A program made the position numbers and the translations under genes. Of a stretch of DNA of 64,000 nucleotides, positions 54,448 through 64,000 are shown piece after piece (position 1 is the first letter of the stretch; the number at the start of each line of letters is the position of its first letter). Below the pieces are notes generated by a model. It was not told the origin of the DNA. It did not search any database and worked only from the letters and a program-made list of their open reading frames with translations. Source of the stretch: Aristolochia californica (lineage: Eukaryota; Streptophyta; Magnoliopsida; Piperales; Aristolochiaceae); assembly GCA_029961685.1 (NCBI GenBank), contig JARWKL010000004.1:31687645-31751644 (forward strand), given 5' to 3'.

Positions 54448-54860
54448 TGTTATGGACTCTATAGCATCACGAGTTACCAACAGGAGTAGGAATTAATGAA
54501 TGTGTTTTTCAATTTCCATGTAATTGTTTCTTGGTTTGGTTTTGTCTTTGGTTTGGGTTGGTTTAGCATTTATTGGTTTGAACCATTGACCCAAGAGGTC
54601 TTTAGGGTTTTGGACGTCCTCCACCCTATTTAAGGGGACGGCTAGGGTAATGAAGATTATGAATTGAGTTCACTTTAGTTAACGTAATTTAGATAAAAAG
54701 GTCAAGAGCTCCTTCAAGCTCTCTTCCGTTTTTCCCCCAATTCTCCTTTCCAAAAATCAATTCCCTTCAACGCCTCATTCCATCTCAACGTCAAGCAAGG
54801 TAATGGAAGGAAGAGAAGAGAGGAGGGTGACAAGATCCATGGCTCGTGAGGATCCTAACA
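54448..54860 (+). repeat. 5' LTR of A7
   Basis: 413 bp, TGTTATGGACTCTATAGC to GGATCCTAACA. Holds promoter core and Gag ATG. Confidence 0.96.
54626..54634 (+). promoter_or_regulatory. Predicted TATA box of A7
   Basis: CTATTTAAG within CCCTATTTAAGGGGAC, about 170 bases upstream of the Gag ATG. The same block is conserved in most A, C1, C2 and G-group LTRs here. The transcription start is not visible from sequence alone. Confidence 0.6.
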
Positions 54861-55813
54861 ATGTGGTATCAGACAGGTCCACCCTCGGTGATTCCTCTTC
54901 TCCAGAGGACATACGTCAAGTCCTTTCAGACCTTCAACAACGATCCACTCTTCAAGGTACTGAAATTTCTCACATCAATACTACCTTACAAACTCTGGAA
55001 TCATCTCTACAATCCATCCTCCGACAACTTGCTGCACTTCAAGCACCAACGCCACCACCAGCAACCAATTTTCAACCACAACCAGTTCCCCACCAACAAT
55101 TCACACCACCACCAAATCCACCCCTGCGCCAACCAATGGGTTCAATGACCACTCACGAACAAGCACCATCAACGGTTCCCAGGTACTTTAAACTTAACTT
55201 CCCTACATATGATGGCTCTAAAGATCCTTTACTGTGGTTCATGAAATGTGAACAATTCTTTTATCATCAAAAAATGGTGGAAATGGACAAGGTTACTTTG
55301 GCCGCCTACCACATGCTCGATGAAGCGCTCATGTGGATCCATCACTACCGAAATGTCCATTCCATTCAGGATTGGCTGCACTTTAAACATGCTTGCCAGT
55401 TAAGGTTCGGACCTCCAGCTAGCAGCAACCCAGTGAGGGAATTGATCAACTACAAACAGACCAGCACCTTAGAGGTTTACCAAAAAAAGTTCCAAGAAAG
55501 GTTGGCCAGAGCTAGTGAATTTGTTCCTCCTCACCTACATGTTCAGATTTTTAATGCTGGATTGACAGAGGCAGTCAGATTGGAAGTGGAATTACTGGGT
55601 CCAAAAAATTTGGACTCAGCAATGAATTATGCCAGGGCTGTGGAACACAAACAGAGAGTCCTAAAAGAGTCTTTACAAAGAAAACCATTTTGGCGAAACA
55701 GAATACAGGGTACTGCATCGGGTCCACATTTTGGGTCCTCTGCCCCTAACCGAGCAGATCAGGCTACTAGTGTGCCTCCTCACTCTATGCCACATAAATT
55801 TTTGACTAAATAG
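54803..55813 (+). pseudogene. Gag of A7 (to the internal TAG)
   Basis: 336 codons: LTR-encoded MEGREERRVTRSMAREDPNN (1-20), translated primer site, TLGDSSSPEDIRQVLSDLQQ helix, P/Q-rich linker (about 90-130), capsid-like LNFPTYDGSKDPLLWFMKCE (about 130-150), [52 protein letters not shown], basic QRKPFWRNRIQG. A TAG follows LTK; A8 has CAG there, and the frame continues into the zinc knuckle. Confidence 0.93.
54864..54877 (+). other. Primer-binding site of A7
   Basis: TGGTATCAGACAGG, three bases after the LTR end; the first ten bases complement the 3' end of initiator Met-tRNA. It is read in frame as VSDR within Gag. Confidence 0.85.
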
Positions 55814-57877
55814 GAAATGGACGCTCGAAAGGCAAAGGGCCTATGTTTTAATTGTGATGAACAATTCCTGCCCGGACATACCTGTAAACGTTTATTCAGT
55901 ATTGAATTGTTGGAAGAAGATTCAGAAGAGCTTCTTGAAAATGAAATTGTTGAAGAGGTACAACAGGAAGCAGAGCTCTCCCTCCATGCCATGCATGGCC
56001 TGCGTAGTTCTAATACCATGCAGGTAAAGGCCAGGTTACATCATCTCATGCTACTTGCTTTACTTGATTCGGGCAGCACAAATAATTTTATCAATGAACC
56101 AGCCGCGCAACAATTGGGATTGGAAATTCAACAACAACGGGGACTCTCAGTTTTAGTGGCCAATGGGGCCAAAATTGCTAGCGTGGGGTTATGTGCTAAC
56201 ACCCCTTTCGCCATTGAGGGGCATTCCTTTCAGGAAGATTTACTAGTCATTCCATTGGCTGGTTTTGATTCGGTGCTCGGGGTCAAATGGCTCCAGTTAT
56301 TAGGACCGATATTATGGGACTTTCAGGCTCGGACTATGACATTTTCAGCACCACAGGGCCAGATTACATTACAAGGCAATGTGGCACAGGTCCCTAACGC
56401 ACTTCACACTTTGCATATTCAACACACGGGTGATGATCAGTTAGCTCCTTTACTTACAGCATTTGCGGATTTATTTAATGACCCTACAGGTCTACCACCA
56501 GTGCGTCATTGCGATCACCGCATTCGTTTAAAGTTGGGAACTGATCCAGTAGTGGTGCGGCCTTTTCGTTACCCGCATATCCAGAAAGATGAAATAGAAC
56601 GACAGTGCATGCATATGCTCGCTCAGGGTGTGATCCAGCCCAGTCGATCTCCTTTCTCCACACCAGTGTTACTTGTACGTAAAAAAGATAAATCTTGGAG
56701 ATTTTGTGTCGACTATAGGCAACTCAACTTGCACACAGTTAAGGACAAGTTCCCCATTCCAGTCGTGGACGAGTTGCTGGATGAGTTACATGGTGCTACA
56801 ATTTTTACCAAATTAGATTTGAAATCGGGCTATCATCAAATACGAGTTCACCAGGCAGATGTGGAGAAGACTGCCTTCCACACACATCACGATCATTTGG
56901 AGTTCCTCGTCATGCCCTTCGGTCTCTCCAATGCACCATCCACCTTTCAGGCCCTCATGAATGAGGTCTTTTCATCACTTCTGCGCCACTATGTGTTAGT
57001 CTTTTTTGATGACATTCTGGTCTACAACAAAAATTGGGAAGAACATCTCCACCTCCTCCACCAGGTATTTACCATTCTACGCTCTCATCATTTGGTTTTG
57101 AATCAATCGAAATGTTCTATGGGTACATCTGAGGTGGCATATTTGGGCCACGTCATATCAGTTGTGGGCGTGAAAGTTGACCAGAGCAAGATACAGGCAG
57201 TTACAGATTGGCCGGTTCCCACCTCCACTACAGCATTAAAGGGATTTTTGGGCTTAGCGGGATATTATAGAAAATTTATCCAATCTTATGGCCAGATAGC
57301 AGCACCACTCAACAACCTGCTAAAAAAAAATGCCTTCCACTGGTCTTCTTCAGCAGAACAAGCATTTAACCTGTTAAAGGAGGCCTTAGCCTCAGCGCCA
57401 ATCCTACAATTACCAAATTTTGAGGCAGAATTTGTGGTGGAATGTGATGCCTCCGGGGGAGGTATAGGGGCAGTGTTACAACAATTGGGACACCCCATTG
57501 CTTATTTCAGCCGTCAGTTGGGACAACACCACCATAAGTTAGCTGCATATGAGAGGGAATTGATTGGGTTAGCCAAGTCTGTCCAACATTGGCGACCTTA
57601 TCTTTGGGGAAGACCGTTTCTCATTCGTACAGATCATTGCAGGCTCAAGTATCTTCTTGAACAGCGCCTCACCACATCCCCGCAGCAGCATTGGTTAACT
57701 AAACTCATGGGCTTCGATTTTACGGTTCATTATAAGCCAGGTAGTTCGAATTTGGGGGCTGATGCCTTATCACGTCGGGATATTTCCGCCACTCAAATAT
57801 ATGCTATCAGTCACCCACGTGCACTGCTATTAGATTCTATTCGTGAGGAAGTAAATCAATATCCGGATCTCATGTGA
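55814..57877 (+). pseudogene. Zinc knuckle, protease, RT and RNase H of A7
   Basis: About 687 codons in the Gag frame. Zinc knuckle [19 protein letters not shown] (about 10-28), protease LLDSGSTNNFINEPAAQQLG (about 80), [42 protein letters not shown] (about 255), [20 protein letters not shown], an intact active site [10 protein letters not shown] (about 395-404), thumb GFLGLAGYYRKFIQSYGQIA, RNase H ECDASGGGIGAVLQQLGHPI, YERELIGLAKSVQHWRPYLW and RTDHCRLKYLLEQ. It ends at TGA after YPDLM, which relatives read as a sense codon. Confidence 0.95.
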
Positions 57878-59269
57878 TTATATCAGGATATTCAACAGGG
57901 GACAGCTGCTCCTCATTGGACGATTCAGGATCGTCTCATTCTCTACAAAAACAGGATCTTTTTGCATAGTACATCCCCACTTCTTCACACCATCCTGTCC
58001 TCTATCCATGATAGCACACATGAGGGTCGACCGAAAACATATTTCCGCATCAGTCGGGACTTTCACTGGAAGGGCATGAAGAGCACAATTGCTGATTATG
58101 TAGTTGCTTGTCAGATTTGTCAAAGAAACAAGGCCGAATCTTTAAGTCCAGCCGGCCTACTGCAACCTTTGCAACTACCATCTCAAATCTGGTCTGATAT
58201 TTCCATGGACTTTATTGCTGGTCTTCCCATTTCATCAGGTAAATCTGTGATATTCATAGTCGTTGATCGGTTTTCAAAATATGGGCACTTCCTTGCTTTG
58301 GCGCATCCATATACCGCTGTTCAGGTCACTCAATTATTTATGGACAACATTGTCCGATTACATGGAATTCCCTCATCAATTATCAGTGACAGGGATGCCA
58401 TTTTTACAAGTCTCTTTTGGAAGGAATTATTCAAATTACAGGGCACCCAATTGGCATTTTCGTCTGCCTATCATCCACAAACGGACGGCCGAACAGAGGT
58501 TGTCAATCGCACGATTGAAATGTATCTTCGTTGTTTTGTGGGAGACGCACCTAGAAGATGGGTGAAATGGCTTTCATGGGCAGAATTTTGCTATAACACA
58601 TCTTACCACACAGCACTGGGTACTACTCCTTTCAAGGTAGTTTATGGCAGAGATCCACCTCGTTTGTTACCATATGAACTGGGGGCATCCAAAGTCGTCA
58701 CTTTGGACCAAGCATTAGCTGAACGAGACGCTATGCTCACTGAGGTACGTACACATCTGCAGGCAGCCCAACACTCTATGAAACGATTTTATGATAAGAA
58801 GCACCGGGAGGGATCTTATTGCCCTGGCGACTATGTGTGGTTAAAGCTTCAACACTACTGCCAGCTGTCCCTGACTGCAGCCAAGCGCCATAAGCTGTCT
58901 CCAAAATATTATGGTCCATTTCCTATATTAGACCAAATTGGGCCCGTGGCATACCGCTTGCAGCTACCACCGGAAGCAAAGATCCACAATGTATTTCACG
59001 GCTCCCAATTGAAGCCCTTCCAGGGTGACACGCCCCTACTGGACACTCCACTGCCGCCACTACATGAGGGTAGAGTCCTTTCTCTTCTGGCTCAAGTAAT
59101 ACAAGCACGCCACATTCAAGGGGATTGGGAAATTCTAGTCCAGTGGGCAGATGCTGATCCCAGTGACACCACATGGGAGTTGTTATCAGCATTTCAACTT
59201 TTATATCCTTCCTTCGAGCTTGAGGACAAGCTCTTTCTCCAGGAGGGGGTGATGTTATGGACTCTATAG
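57878..59269 (+). pseudogene. Integrase with chromodomain-like tail, A7
   Basis: Same frame as the preceding pol. HHCC finger (HDSTHEGRPKTYFRISRDFH, VACQICQRNKAESLSPAG), core DISMDFIAGLPISSG, SSIISDRDAIFTSLF and HPQTDGRTEVVNRTIEMYLR with D, D, E all present, GDYVWLKLQHYCQLSLTAAK, KLSPKYYGPFPILDQIGP, NVFHGSQLKPFQGDTP, chromodomain-like ARHIQGDWEILVQWADADPS and TTWELL, ending FELEDKLFLQEG. Apart from the TGA before it the domain looks complete. The end overlaps the hairpin (59216-59233) and purine tract and reads a few codons into the LTR. Confidence 0.94.
59216..59252 (+). promoter_or_regulatory. Hairpin and polypurine tract of A7
   Basis: GAGCTTG-AGGA-CAAGCTC then CCAGGAGGGGGTGA and the 3' LTR. 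Both lie inside the last codons of integrase. Confidence 0.82.
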
Positions 59270-59665
59270 CATCACGAGTTACCAACAGGCATAGGAATTA
59301 ATGAATGTGTTTTTCAATTTCCATGTAATAGTTTCTTGGTTTGGTTTTGTCTTTGGTTTGGGTTGGTTTAGCATTTATTGGTTTGAACCATTGACCCAAG
59401 AGGTCTTTAGGGTTTTGGACGTCCTCCACCCTATTTAAGGGGACGGCTAGGGTAATGAAGATTATGAATTGAGTTCACTTTAGTTAACGTAATTTAGATA
59501 AACAGGTCAAGAGCTCCTTCAAGCTCTCTTCCGTTTTTCCCCCAATTCTCCTTTCCAAAAATCAATTCCCTTCAACCCCTCATTCCATCTCAACGTCAAG
59601 CAAGGTAATGGAAGGAAGAGAAGAGAGGAGGGTGACAAGATCCATGGCTCGTGAGGATCCTAACA
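59253..59665 (+). repeat. 3' LTR of A7
   Basis: 413 bp, equal in length to the 5' copy. Its internal ATG (59608) runs in frame into A6 RT sequence. Confidence 0.96.
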
Positions 59666-59670
59666 AACTC

Positions 59671-61861
59671 CAACACCTCCATCAGGTATTTACCATTCTA
59701 CGCTCCCATCATTTTGTTTTGAATAGAAACAAATGTTCTATGGGAATCTCAGAAGTGGCATATTTGGGCCACGTCATATCAGTTGTGGGCGTGAAAGTTG
59801 ACCAGAGAAAGATCCAAGCAGTAACAGATTGGCCTCCTCCCACCTCCCTTACCGCATTAAGGGGATTTTTGGGCCTAGCGGGATATTACAGAAAATTTAT
59901 CCAATCTTATGGCCAGATAGCAGCACCACTCAACAACCTTCTCAAGAAACATGCATTCAACTGGTCTTGCTCAGCAGATCAGGTCTTTCAGCTGTTAAAG
60001 GAGGCCTTAGCCTTAGCGCCTGTACTGAAATTACTAGATTTTGATGAAGATTTTGTGGTGGAATGTGATGCATCCGGTGGAGGTATTGGTGCAGTGTTAC
60101 AACAATTGCGACACCCCATTGCTTATTTCAACCGCCAGTTGGGACAACACCACCACAAGTTAGCCTCATATGAGAGGGAACTGATTGGGTTAGCCAAGGC
60201 TATCCAACATTGGCGACCTTATCTTTGAGGACGGCCGTTTCTCATTCGTACAGATCATTGCAGCCTCAAGTATCTTCTTGAACAACGCCTCACCACATCA
60301 CCACAGCAGCATTGGTTGACTAAACTCATGGGCTTTGATTTTACAGTTCAATATAAGCCAAGCATTTTAAATTTGGGGGCTAATGCTTTGTCTCGTCGGG
60401 ACATTCCAGAACAACACATTTATGCTATCAGCCACCCACGCTCACTTTTTCTGGATTCTATTCGTGAGGAGACACATCAATATCCAGAACTTATTTCATT
60501 ATATCAGGATATTCAGCAAGGGATAGCAGCTCATCATTGGACAATTTAGGACCGTCTTATACTCTTCAAAAAAAAGATTTTTATGCATCACACGTCCTCA
60601 CTTCTTCACACAATTCTGTCTTCTATCCATGATAGCACACATGAGGGTAGACAGAAAACATATTTCCAAATCAGTCGGGAATTTTATTGGAGGGGCATGA
60701 AGAGCACGATTGCTGATTATGTAGCTACTTGTTAGATTTGTCAAAGAAACAAGGCCTAATCTTTAAGTCCTGCCGGCCTAGTACAACCTCTGCAACTACC
60801 GTCTCAAATCTGGTCCGACATTTAGATGGCCTTCCCATTTCATCAAGTAAATCAGTGATATTAGTTGTGGTTGACCATTTTTCCAAATATGGTCACTTCA
60901 TTGCTTTGGCACATCCATATACTGCTGCTCATGTAGCTCAGTTATTTATGGACCACATTGTCTGATTACATGGGCTTCCAGGATCCATTATCAGTGACAG
61001 GGATGTCATTTTTACTAGTACCTTTTGGAAAGAATTATTCAAGCTATAGGGCTCCCAATTGGCTTTTTCTTCTGCATATCATCCATAGATTGACGGACAA
61101 ACCAAGGTCGTCAATTGCACGATTGAAATGTATCTTTATTGTTTTGTGGGGGACTCACCTAAACGGTGGGTTAAGTGGCTTTCCTGGGCAGAATTTTTCT
61201 ATAACACCTCTTACCACAGTGCACTGAGAACTACTCCTTTCAGGGTAGTTTATGGCAGAGATCCACCTCGTCTGTTACCATATGAACCTAGGGCATCCAA
61301 AGTCATCACTTTGGACCAAGCGTTAGTTGAAAGAGACACTATGCTCACTGAGGTACGTACTCATCTCCAGGAGGCCCAACACTCTATGAAGCTCTATTAT
61401 GATAAGAAACACCGTGAGGTCTATTATTCCCCAGGAGATTATGTGTGGTTAAAGCTCCAACACTACCTCTAGTTGTCCCTAACTGCCTCCAAGTGCCATA
61501 AGCTTTATCCAAAATATTATACTCCATTTCAGGTGTTGGACCAAATTGGCCCCGTGGCCTACCGCTTGCAGCTACCAACCGAGGCAAAGATACATAATGT
61601 ATTTCACGTATACCAACTGAAGCCATTTTAGGGTGACTCACCTTTACTGCACACACCTCTGCCGCCACTCCATGAGGGCAGAGTCTTTTCTACTCCAGCT
61701 CACGTATTGAAAGCACGCCACATTCAAGGCGATTGGGAAATTCTCGTCCAGTGGGCAGATGTAGACCCCAGTGACACGACATGGGAACCATTATCAGCAT
61801 TTTGACTTCTCTACCCTTCCTTCGAGCATGAGGACAAGCTCTTTCTTCAGGAGGGGGATGA
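59671..61861 (+). pseudogene. RT thumb, RNase H and integrase of A6
   Basis: Resumes A6: LQHLHQVFTILRSHHFVLNR, GFLGLAGYYRKFIQSYGQIA, ECDASGGGIGAVLQQLRHPI, YERELIGLAKAIQHWRPYL, (TGA 60226), RTDHCSLKYLLEQ, LGANALSRRDIPEQ. Integrase in pieces: HDSTHEGRQKT, (stop 60733), FVGDSPKRWVKWLSWAEFFY, YGRDPPRLLPYEPRASKVIT, GDYVWLKLQHYL, (stop), [20 protein letters not shown], FEHEDKLFLQ. Hairpin GAGCATG-AGGA-CAAGCTC (61824-61841) has one mismatch. Confidence 0.9.
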
Positions 61862-62254
61862 TGTTATGGACTCAATAGCATCACGAGTTACCAGTAGGCG
61901 TAGGAATTAATTATTGTGGTTTTCAATTTTCATGTAATTGACTTTGGTTTGGTTTGGTTTCGAATTTATTTGGCTGGAACAAGTGACCCAAGGGTCTGAA
62001 TTGTATTTGGCATCCTCAACCCTATTTAAGGGGATGGCTAGGTTAATGAAATATAGCAATTGAGTTATAATTTAGCCTAGACTAATTTAGTTAACAGGTC
62101 GAGACCTCCTTCAAGCTCTCCCCCATTTTTCCCCAATTCCCCTTTCCAAAATTCTTCCTCATCACTCCATCAATCTACCTCAATGTCAAGCAAGCAATGG
62201 AAGGAAGAGAAGAGAGGAGGGAGACAAGATCCATGGCTCGTGAGGATCCTAACA
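61862..62254 (+). repeat. 3' LTR of A6
   Basis: 393 bp, TGTTATGGACTCAATAGC to GGATCCTAACA, with the promoter core that the 5' copy has lost. Its MEGREERRETRSMAREDPN peptide reads into A5 RT ([13 protein letters not shown]). Confidence 0.94.
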
Positions 62255-62259
62255 TATTA

Positions 62260-64000
62260 CTGGTCAGAAAGCATGATAAGTCGTGGAGGTTTTCTGTGGA
62301 TTACAGGTAACACAACGCTCACACCATTAAAGACAAATTTCCCATCCAAGTGGTGGATGAGTTGCTAGATAAGTTACACGGTGCCACTATATTTACCAAG
62401 TTGGACCTGAAGTCTGGCTATTATCAAATCCGCGCTCATCCTTCAGATGTGGAGAAGACAGCGTTCCGCATGCACCACGGTCATTTCGAATTCCTCGTGA
62501 TGCCATTTGGTCTCTCCAATGTCCCTTCCACATTCCAGGCCCTCATGAATGAGTTATTTTCCTCTCACTTGAGGAAATATGTTTTGGTATTTTTTTATGA
62601 TATATTGGTGTATAGCAACAATTGGGATGAGCATCTTCAGCACGTTCACCAGGTAATTACTCTTCTCCGCTCCCATCATTTGGTTTTAAAGAAGTCCAAA
62701 TGTTCTATGGGCACCTCTGAAGTGGCATACTTGGGCCACATTATTTAGTAGATGGGGTGAAGGTTGACTGGAGAAAGATTCAAGCTATCATAGATTAGCC
62801 TCCACCCACCTCCATTACAACGTTAAGCGGATTTTTGGGCCTCGCTGGGCAATATAGGAAATTTATCCGCAGCTATGGCCAGATTGCAGCACCGCTCAAC
62901 AACCTACTCAAGAAAAATGCATTCACCTGGTCCGAGACAACGACTCTTTCCTTTCAGCAATTGAAAGAGGCCTTATCATCAATGCCGGTTTTACAGCTAC
63001 CGAACTTTGATGAATTATTTGTGGTGGAATGTGATGCTTCGGGCGGTGGTATTGTTGCAGTGTTACACCAACCAGGACACTGATCTCTTATTTCAGCCGC
63101 CAGCTTGGCCAACACCATTACAAGTTAGCAGCTTATGAGAGGGAATTGATCGGTTTAGCTAAGGAAATACAGCATTGGCAGCCTTATCTCTGGGGGCATC
63201 CATTTTTGATTCACACCGATCATTGCAGCCTCAAGTATCTTCTTGAGCAGCGTCTCACCAACTTCCCTCAGCAGCACTGGTTAAGTAAACTGATGGGGTT
63301 TGACTTTATCATGGAGTATAAACCTGGGAGTTTGAATGTGGGGGCTGATGGTTTATGTCGCTGAGACATTCTAGAGCCGCAAGTACATGCTATAAGTTAG
63401 CCCACAACGCTTTGGTTGGATTCTATTAGGGAGGAGAAACAACAGTATCTAGAACTTATTGCATTATATCATGATATTCAGCAGGGGAGATCAGAGAAAC
63501 ATTGGATGGTCTAGGATCATCTTATCCTATTCAAAAACCGGATGTTTCTGCACTACACGTGATCTCTTATTCACAACATTCTAGCCTCTTTCCATGATTA
63601 TACACATGAGGGCCGACAAAAAGCATATTTTCGGATCAGTCAGGACTTTTATTGGAAGGGTATGAAGCGCAGTATAGCAGATTATGTGGCGGCTTGTTTC
63701 ATTTGTCAATGGAATAAAGCTGAATTATTAAATCCAGCAGGGTTGCTCCAACCACTATAGCTACCATCACAAGTCTAGTCAGATATTTCCATGGACTTCA
63801 TTGATGGCCTTCCCTCTTCATCTGGCAAATCCTTTATATTCGTAGTGGTTGATCATTTCTCAAAGTATGGCCATTTCCTCCCTCTGGCATATCCTTACAC
63901 AGCAGCTCACGTAGCTCAGCTATTCATGGATAATATTGTCCGATTACATGGGATGCGTACCTCCATTACCATTGATCATTCTCTGACTGCCCCAGATATT
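62260..64000 (+). pseudogene. RT, RNase H and integrase of A5, open at window end
   Basis: Resumes A5: [17 protein letters not shown], (stop), [40 protein letters not shown], active site FFYD (not FFDD), SKCSMGTSEVAYLGHII, (stop 62746), FIRSYGQIAAPLNNLLKKNA, ECDASGGGIVAVLHQPGH, LIGLAKEIQHWQPYLWGHPF, GSLNVGADGLCR. Then integrase: ACFICQWNKAELLNPAGLLQ, DISMDFIDGLPSSSGKSFIF and RLHGMRTSIT at the window edge. Many stops. Confidence 0.9.

Larger units (their letters stand above)
54448..59665 (+). mobile_element. Chromovirus A7, youngest and best preserved
   Basis: 5,218 bp with two 413-bp LTRs differing at about five positions by eye. TSD ATCTC (54443-54447) against AACTC (59666-59670). One gag-pol frame from 54803 to 59269 is interrupted only by TAG at 55811-55813 and TGA at 57875-57877. 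Inserted in the RT gene of A6. Confidence 0.95.
50053..62254 (+). mobile_element. Chromovirus A6, split by a composite and by A7
   Basis: LTRs 50053-50285 and 61862-62254; perfect TSD TATTA (50048-50052, 62255-62259). Inserted in the RT gene of A5. Its own length is about 5.0 kb once A7 and the 51616-53575 insert are removed. Confidence 0.93.

Noticed and set aside
55817..57877. Intact pol gene
   Set aside because: Motifs are complete up to RNase H, but it is bounded by in-frame stops on both sides, so the polyprotein is not intact.
59608..60228. A 206-codon protein starting MEGREERR and continuing into RT
   Set aside because: An accident of nesting: the start is in the A7 3' LTR and the rest is A6 RT. 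Reported only as a finding on LTR start codons.
1..64000. rRNA, tRNA, microRNA hairpins or DNA-transposon terminal repeats
   Set aside because: None seen by eye; the only strong inverted repeats are those listed in C2, the composite and the pre-purine-tract hairpins.

Overview
This window is plant nuclear DNA made almost entirely of LTR retrotransposons nested inside one another. I see no intact host gene, rRNA, tRNA or CRISPR. The plant origin rests on tRNA-iMet-type primer sites (TGGTATCAGA...) and on captured fragments of plant genes: vacuolar sorting receptor, GRP94-type HSP90, plant-type xylose isomerase, spinster-like MFS transporter and a P-class PPR protein. The setting fits heterochromatin of an angiosperm; I cannot name the species.

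Element names used here. 'A' (A0, A1, A3-A8) is a Ty3/gypsy chromovirus of about 5.2 kb with LTRs of about 375-437 bp. 'G' and the fragmentary 'H' are a second gypsy group. 'Copia1' and 'Copia2' are Ty1/copia. 'C' (C1-C3) and 'F' are non-autonomous LTR elements without pol, several carrying host gene pieces. 'TRIM' is a miniature element with 82-bp LTRs. 'D' and 'E' are solo LTRs.

Layout, outermost first, with the target-site duplication (TSD) where both sides are visible. H (plus strand, 4274-18031 in three pieces) was hit by solo LTR E (5113-12042, ATCAG), which was hit by A3 (minus, 5498-12034, CCTTA). A3 in turn holds an intact TRIM (8705-9028, TAGGT) and solo LTR D (11087-12024, GTCCA). 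H was also hit by A4 (minus, 12423-17707, CCCAG/CCCAA) and by C1 (starts 18032, open at the right edge). C1 contains Copia1 (20352-46548, GGAGT/GAAGT), which contains G (20990-41405, TGTAG). G contains C3 (minus, 22594-30558, GGTTG), C2 (31762-33721, TTTTC) and A8 (34833-40049, CATTC). C3 contains F (about 26070-29332), which carries the PPR fragment. To the right, C1 also contains A5 (47817 to beyond the edge), which contains A6 (50053-62254, TATTA), which contains a TRIM/C composite (51616-53575) and A7 (54448-59665, ATCTC/AACTC). Positions 1-4273 hold A0 inside A1, a decayed Copia2 and TRIM fragments. H>C1>Copia1>G>C3>F is six levels deep.

How the parts relate. The A and G elements encode Gag, protease, reverse transcriptase (RT), RNase H and integrase, ending in a chromodomain-like tail. 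In both groups the Gag reading frame starts inside the 5' LTR and runs across the primer-binding site. C and F have no pol but share with the coding elements the TG...TAACA LTR ends, a tRNA-iMet-type primer site and a hairpin just before the 3' LTR, so they are probably mobilised in trans. Every pol copy is broken. A7 is best preserved, with one gag-pol frame interrupted by two stop codons and LTRs differing at about five sites by eye.
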